From positions 277,026,195 through 277,090,194 of the forward strand of contig JBOZIK010000001.1 in NCBI GenBank assembly GCA_051453625.1: a DNA stretch of 64,000 nucleotides, read 5' to 3'. This DNA is from Welwitschia mirabilis. Its lineage: Eukaryota > Gnetophyta > Gnetopsida > Welwitschiales. Below the pieces are notes generated by a model, which was given only the letters and a program-made list of their open reading frames with translations, was not told where the DNA came from and ran no database searches. Both the position numbers and the translations under genes were made by a program. Positions 58,738 to 64,000 of this stretch are shown here, piece by piece. Every line of letters begins with the position of its first letter. Position 1 is the stretch's first letter.

Positions 58738-60240
58738 CCTTCTAATTTTTTTTGTACTTGGGGTTATTTTGAAGGATCTTTCAAAAGGGTAAGTTAATAG
58801 TAACATCATTCATAATTGTCTTTAAATACTCATCACAAGTTGAATTGATGTTTAATCAATCCATCCATGTGCTAGTCTTCTTATTTAGATGTTAGTTGTT
58901 ATTGTAGATTTAGAGTTAAGAGTCAAAGAAAGGTTTGGTTGATCAAGAATTTTAACATCATCTTCTTGAAGTACTTTCTTTTCTTTGTGGAATTAAGTTG
59001 AGGGTTCTTATAAGGAGTCTTATAATATCCATTTCTGGTAACTAGTATTTAATATTTCTTCATATCATTTGGATTTGAGTTGGTTTGGATGACAACTGAT
59101 CCTTAAGGCCTTTGATTCCCTAGAATGATTATTAAAGGAGATTAATCAAATTTTCTAAGTTCTTATTCTAGTTTTATAAAATTTCATTACTAGTATCTTG
59201 CATTTTTTAGAGTTATTCCATTTTCTCTGTAAGAGTTATTTCTATTGTAGTTGAAAAAATTGGGTTAAGAGTTATGATTTTTGAATTTGTTATTAAATGA
59301 GGGTTTGAAAGATGTTAAAGGTCAATTATTTCATTGTGAATATTATTGTTTTTCTTTAATATTGTTTTTTCTCTGATTGAATGTGTAAAATTCATTGAAC
59401 ATGGCCCCTCTAAAAGTTTGTAAAATTAGGAATTCTTCGATAGGGTGATTTCATAATGGTTAAGTTGATTCAATAATTTTGCATTAGTTAACACTTTTAT
59501 ATATCTCTCTAATGTACTAGTAAAATCACTAAGTATGATGTTAATCCTTGGTTGTTCTTCTACATGTTGCACTTTTTTTGAATCTCTAAGAATCTCACCT
59601 ACAGTTCTAGTATGTTTACATGTAGTTTTTGGGCCAAGTTTAACTTCTTTCTATAACATCTTCTAATAAGTTCCAAGAATAATCTATGATCAAATTGAGT
59701 AAAACCACATGAAAAATATATCATCAATTTTTTGGTTTGACTATTCAATCCATTATAGAAGTAATCAATAAGTTCTTCTTTTGGAAACTCATTTACTAGA
59801 TTGAATGACATGGCTATCAAAAATCTTTCATGTGTTAAGGAGTAATCTTCATGAGGGTACTGATAGAAATTGATTACTTCCTTTTTTATTATCCTCATAA
59901 CTATCTCATTCATGAATTGTTTGATAAAGACTTCTTAAACTTGATTCCAACTCCAAAGGCTTTTGTGTTTAATGGTTTTAAGGTAATTTTCACATTTTAT
60001 TTAAGGATAAAGGGAAAGATAATCATGTAGATTCTATCTAAAATTTTGATTTTCACATTTCTTAAAGTGAGGATGAGTTGTAATCTTAGCTATGTGTTGG
60101 AATGAGTCCTTATTAGGTTCTCCAAAAAAGGTAGGATAGGCATTCAAGTTATTTAAATCTAAGTCATCATTAGCAAGTAGGTAAAATCGGTTTTGAAGTT
60201 ATCTTTTGTATTAGCTAAAATATATTTTAAAGTGACATTT
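58738..60240 (-). pseudogene. Gag of outer gypsy element
   Basis: The clearest part is an open frame at 59599-59913: INFYQYPHEDYSLTHERFLI, then FPKEELIDYFYNGLNSQTKK and LELI, matching the retrotransposon gag block F.Q...ESL.EAWERF...FYNGL. Upstream readings LNAYPTFFGEPNKDSFQHI and LSLYP extend it to about 60240. The C-terminal part (58738-59598) is not resolved; no CCHC knuckle was read. It would form the particle shell. The chromovirus separates it from the protease. Confidence 0.75.
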
Positions 60241-60597
60241 GAACTAGAGACTCTTGATATTTTATGTGAAGATTTGTTAAATGCCATAGAGGTAGGAGTA
60301 TTAGGATGATTAATCAAAGGAGAAAAGACATAATTTTTATTAGAACTTGGCTTATTTTAAAAAACATTTAGAGGTATAGAAGTGTGCAAACAAGAATTAT
60401 TAAATGAAAAATAATTGTATTACTTAATTAAAGAAATAAACTTTTCTTTCTCACATTAAATCCTTAAATTAAAGTCCACCAAACCTTCTTTAATTGATTC
60501 TTCAAGGAAACATCGTTTACATTTGTTTTTGCCTTTGTTACTTTTTATCATTACCCTACAAGATCAAATTATGTGATAAAAACTTCTTTACATTCAA

Positions 60598-60780
60598 GTG
60601 GCAATAATCTCCCAGATCAGTCAAAGGTGTAAGAAGTAGGATATACCAAACGAATGTGGCAATTACTCAGATCACACAAAGCGTAAAGTGTATGAAGTTT
60701 GTTGAAAGCAATAATTAATGTGGTAATTCCTAAGATCACATGAAGTGCAAGGGGTAGACATAATAAGAGTTAGTAATAAC
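60598..60780 (-). repeat. About 60-bp repeat, three units, in the outer element leader
   Basis: The block GTGGCAAT..CTCAGATCAC.CAAAG starts at about 60598, 60656 and 60720 (58 and 64 bases apart). It lies between gag and the 5' LTR on the minus strand, in the untranslated leader. Confidence 0.6.
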
Positions 60781-61147
60781 CTTCAAAGAAGGACTAGGCT
60801 TATAAAAAATAATCTTAAAAAAATAAGATGCTAAAAATAAATTAATTTTTGAATTATAAATTACTGAATTGAAATATAAATCCCTTAAATTAAGATTACA
60901 CTTAAAAGTAAAGGAAGGGAAATTACAAGAAATCAAAAATAAAAATAAAAATTTACAAGGAAAGGATATTATCATATACTCCAACTAGATAATCAAGTGA
61001 TTACTTGTAGACAAAAATGTAATTAAGCAATTACAAGTAGATCTAAGAGGATGAAATACAATACTACTCAAATAAAAAATTTGAAGTGAATTTAAGATAT
61101 TTACTTGAGTAATGGCAATCTTTCTTTTTTCTTAAAGTATTTAATAA

Positions 61148-61159
61148 TAATGATATCAA
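61148..61159 (-). other. Probable primer-binding site of outer element
   Basis: On the minus strand TGATATCATTAT follows the LTR end after two bases. The first eight bases differ from TGGTATCA by one G-to-A change; the rest is decayed. Confidence 0.4.
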
Positions 61160-61161
61160 AA

Positions 61162-62383
61162 TGTTGATGCATATTTATGCTTCTAAGTCCAATATTCTAA
61201 AGATTGGTTTTAACTTGCAACACCTACAAAGCTGATAATCTAATTGCACACAATACACATTTACATAGTGGGATCAACCCAAATTTTATACACTTAGAGA
61301 AGAGTTCTAAAAGAGAATTTAGAAAATTAATTTCAAAAAGAGAAGAATAATATAATTTTAAATTTTGCTTTATAGAAAATGGAATTAAACAATAAAAGGG
61401 ATGAAAATGAAATGCAATGCAAATGAATTAAATGAAATGTGAAGCTAATGTAATTAAGTAACTAAATTTTTGATCTATTATCAGCTAGATTGGTCTTTAT
61501 AGCCTATATTAATTACAAATTCAAGTTACTTCATTGTAATTAAGATAATTTATAAGGAATAAATAATAAAGAATTTAAAAATATTTCTAATTCAATCAAT
61601 ATTTTTATTAATAAAATTGAATTACATTCACTTACAATAATAACTTCTCAATGGAAGATCACTACCTAACATCAAGATAGTCCTTCTCATAAGTAGGATG
61701 GATCTTCTTACCTCCAATAGTCTCTAATCATCACAAGAATTTAAATGATAAAAGATGATCTAGAATGAGGCCCAATAGAATCTATTTATAGGGTGTGATG
61801 AATAGTTAAGAGTCATCAAGAGGTGTGAATTGAAAAGGTACAAATAAGATCTATTCTTTCAAAGTAATTAAATTAGTTTTATAATTTTCTTTTTGTCTTT
61901 CATCCTTTATTTCATATTCATGATATGGCGGATGACCACTTCGACTACTAACTGATGCTTAGCATGTATCAACCATTGAACTTGTGCTGACTATTTTTCT
62001 AAGTATTTTTCCAAAGACATAGGAGATGATGGTGAAATCCTATCCATTTGCACCTATTTAAACATTGTTTTGTAGTGGTCATTCTAGCAATAGAGTAGAT
62101 GATTATCATTTTGCATTATTCATCCCAATGACATGAGTGATGATAGTCATTTTACATGAGTTGTCCCAATGACATAATAAACAACTAGTTTTTCTTGCTT
62201 AGCTTTATCTTGATCATTGTGCTTTCATCCATCATCATGCAAAAATAGCTTCTTGTATTAGAAATTAGTGAAGACCTATATGAAAGATCTTCATAGTTTG
62301 CATACATCCCTAGAAAACCTATTAATAGGACCTAATAATGTGCTCCACAAGTTTGTTAAATGGGTGAATTTGGCTTCACAACA
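61162..62383 (-). repeat. 5' LTR of outer gypsy element
   Basis: 1222 bases from TGTTG to CAACA, a perfect five-base terminal inverted repeat. It matches 39329-40500 in order, by eye about four bases in five. AAAGG follows directly at 62384. Confidence 0.85.
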
Positions 62384-62388
62384 AAAGG
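62384..62388 (+). repeat. Target duplication AAAGG, right of outer gypsy element
   Basis: Identical to 39324-39328, immediately outside the LTR. Confidence 0.85.
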
Positions 62389-62519
62389 AATTACTGAATG
62401 CATTCATGTAGTTTTCATCACAAATAATAATTAAAAGTTAAAACCCATAAGTAAGTAATATAGTAATACACCTAGTAAGGAAGTGAATATGAGAAAGTTG
62501 ATTTAAACATTTATTAACT

Positions 62520-64000
62520 TAAATCCACTAAACTCTATAGGAGGTTTGGAGCCATCTAAAATAGAAGCATATTTAAGTGATATTGAAAAGGTTATAGAAG
62601 AGGATGTGATAAATATGAAATGGTATCCCTACCTATCTACATGTTACAAGGAGAATCTAACCTATAATGGAAGACAAAAATAATAAAGCTAAGTGATGAA
62701 GAACTTTTGTGACTAGAATTTAAGCATATTTTTAAGGGAAATTATATTACCAAATTCTATATTCACCTAAAGATTATTGAATTCTATAACATAAGATAAG
62801 CTCCTAATGTAACCATAGCATCATATAACTATAAATTTATGGAGATACTAAGATATGTATTACATATCCATCTTGATGAAGGACTCGTAAAAAAATATTT
62901 TCATTGATAATATTCTTTCTTCAATTATTCTTAAGATATCCATGTTCCAATTAATAACTTTAACATAGGCCATAGAAAAACCAAAAACAATGTATTAAAA
63001 TTTACAGAGGCAATATGAAAATAAGGAAAAATTCCTCTAAAAATTCCTAGATTTAAGGGAAAATAGTCATAGATGTCCCATTAGAGTTAAAATTAGAATT
63101 CCAACAAGCATAACATTAGCAAAATAATAATGTAAATACGAATTTAATCAACATAAACAAGCATCACTCAAGATAAATTGGAATGTCCCTAATAAGGATC
63201 ACATGAGTAATCAACCATAAAGGCCCAATTTTAAGTAAATTTCTAATAAAAGTCATTATTAAAATCAATCTAGTAATGGATTACAATTCTTTAATTGTAA
63301 AAAAATCCTACAATTAGAGAATGTCTCATAATTGCTAAGAACTATTACAAGAGACAACCAAAGAATTCTAAATTTTCATAAATCATTTAGCAATTAATAA
63401 TATATCCTCAAGTAATAATAGATATTAATAGGGTATAATTTCAAAGCTCAATCATAAAATGTAATAATTTTATTAATAATAAATAACTATATATTTTAAT
63501 TTATTATAAAGCAAATCATTACTTTATATTCCCTAGAGTTGTTTTAAGGGAAAAATTATGTTGTGCTCCAATTATGGGATTCATAGATCTTGTAAATGTG
63601 TTTACATCTAAGGTTAATTTGTAGGTCAAACACTACACTTTATTTATAAGTATTATAGATTTTCAAATCTAACCAATTATGATCAATCTAGAAAACTATG
63701 ACATTGTGTTGGATATTGATTTATTAATGTAGAATAATGTAGTTATAAATTGTAAAAAACTCAAGTAGAGATGATAAACAATGATCAAAGATTAATATTC
63801 CAAGATTATTCCAAATAAGCTATAGAATAAATTAATTAAAGATAATCATATAAATAGAAGAATTAATAGTGTATCATTGATTTATATGTTTTGTTTAAAA
63901 TTTGCCAACTTGAATAAAGTAGAAACTTTAGTGAAGAGTATAGAAATGATTTAAAAATATGTTGATGTTTTTATGATAAAGTTATTAGGAATTTCACTTG
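62520..64000 (+). mobile_element. Partial Ty3/gypsy element, gag to start of RT, runs off the window
   Basis: Gag-like readings at about 62540-62810 (GGLEPSKIEAYLSDIEKVIE, then DEELL.LEFKHIFKGNYITK), a protease-like end at about 63568-63790 (NLENYDIVLDIDLL, NNVVINCKKLK) and, at the edge, KYVDVFMIKLLGISL, similar to the block that opens gypsy RT. Several frames and stops. Its 5' LTR is not seen directly to the left, where the outer element begins. Confidence 0.6.

Larger units (their letters stand above)
39329..62383 (-). mobile_element. Outer Ty3/gypsy element, Tat/Athila type, with nested chromovirus
   Basis: The LTRs are on the same strand at 61162-62383 (5') and 39329-40500 (3'). Inside, on the minus strand, come gag (about 59599-60240), protease (about 46850-47120), shortened RT and RNase H (45540-46110) and integrase (43091-45330). 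Protease of the D.GASVN type, ADHLSR at the end of RNase H and integrase blocks such as HPQTN.QA..NREIK place it near Tat/Athila. A chromovirus (47198-58732) interrupts it between gag and protease; taking that out leaves about 11.5 kb. TSD is AAAGG on both sides. Frames are broken and the RT core is missing, so it is dead. Confidence 0.85.

Overview
The window is plant nuclear DNA made almost entirely of decayed retrotransposons, with one broken host gene at the left edge. The signs of a plant are an ankyrin/transmembrane gene of the land-plant type, L1 LINEs whose first ORF carries a plant DUF4283 region and CCHC knuckle, Ty3/gypsy elements of the chromovirus and Tat/Athila types, and primer sites resembling plant initiator-Met tRNA sites. 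Outside the first 6.5 kb the sequence is very AT-rich. Stop codons in element genes sit mostly where CAG, CAA or TGG is expected, which points to long-term C-to-T decay of methylated cytosine. Such a low-GC, old-transposon genome would fit a gymnosperm such as Welwitschia, but the species cannot be fixed from this window.

Layout. 1-6.7 kb: an ankyrin-repeat membrane-protein gene (44-757 and 6483-6730) split by a plus-strand L1 LINE (758-6480) between imperfect target duplications. 6.7-12.6 kb: AT-rich DNA with a minus-strand L1 reverse-transcriptase relic (about 11.3-12.5 kb). 12.6-20.2 kb: two direct copies of a roughly 2.7 kb repeat, probably parts of a minus-strand LTR. 20.2-25 kb: AT-rich DNA with a 36-bp minisatellite and an isolated primer site. 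25-27.1 kb: a small non-autonomous LTR element. 27.1-38.6 kb: a second minus-strand L1 whose endonuclease gene is split by another member of that small LTR family (32496-35675).

39.3-62.4 kb is the main structure. A minus-strand Tat/Athila-type gypsy element (39329-62383) is bounded by the perfect 5-bp duplication AAAGG. It is cut between gag and protease by a plus-strand chromovirus (47198-58732, duplication TAAGT/TAGGT). 62.4-64 kb holds the gag-protease start of another plus-strand gypsy element that leaves the window, so the big element may itself sit inside a third.

No element looks able to move: reading frames are broken, the outer element has lost its RT catalytic core, and integrase acidic residues are replaced. 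The window also holds 15 runs of N. Seven lie exactly between two near-identical flanking copies, and two more lie close to duplicated sequence, so several local duplications are probably assembly effects. No tRNA, rRNA, CRISPR or intact protein-coding gene was found, and I saw no wholly new type of system. The most informative content is the datable nest of insertions.
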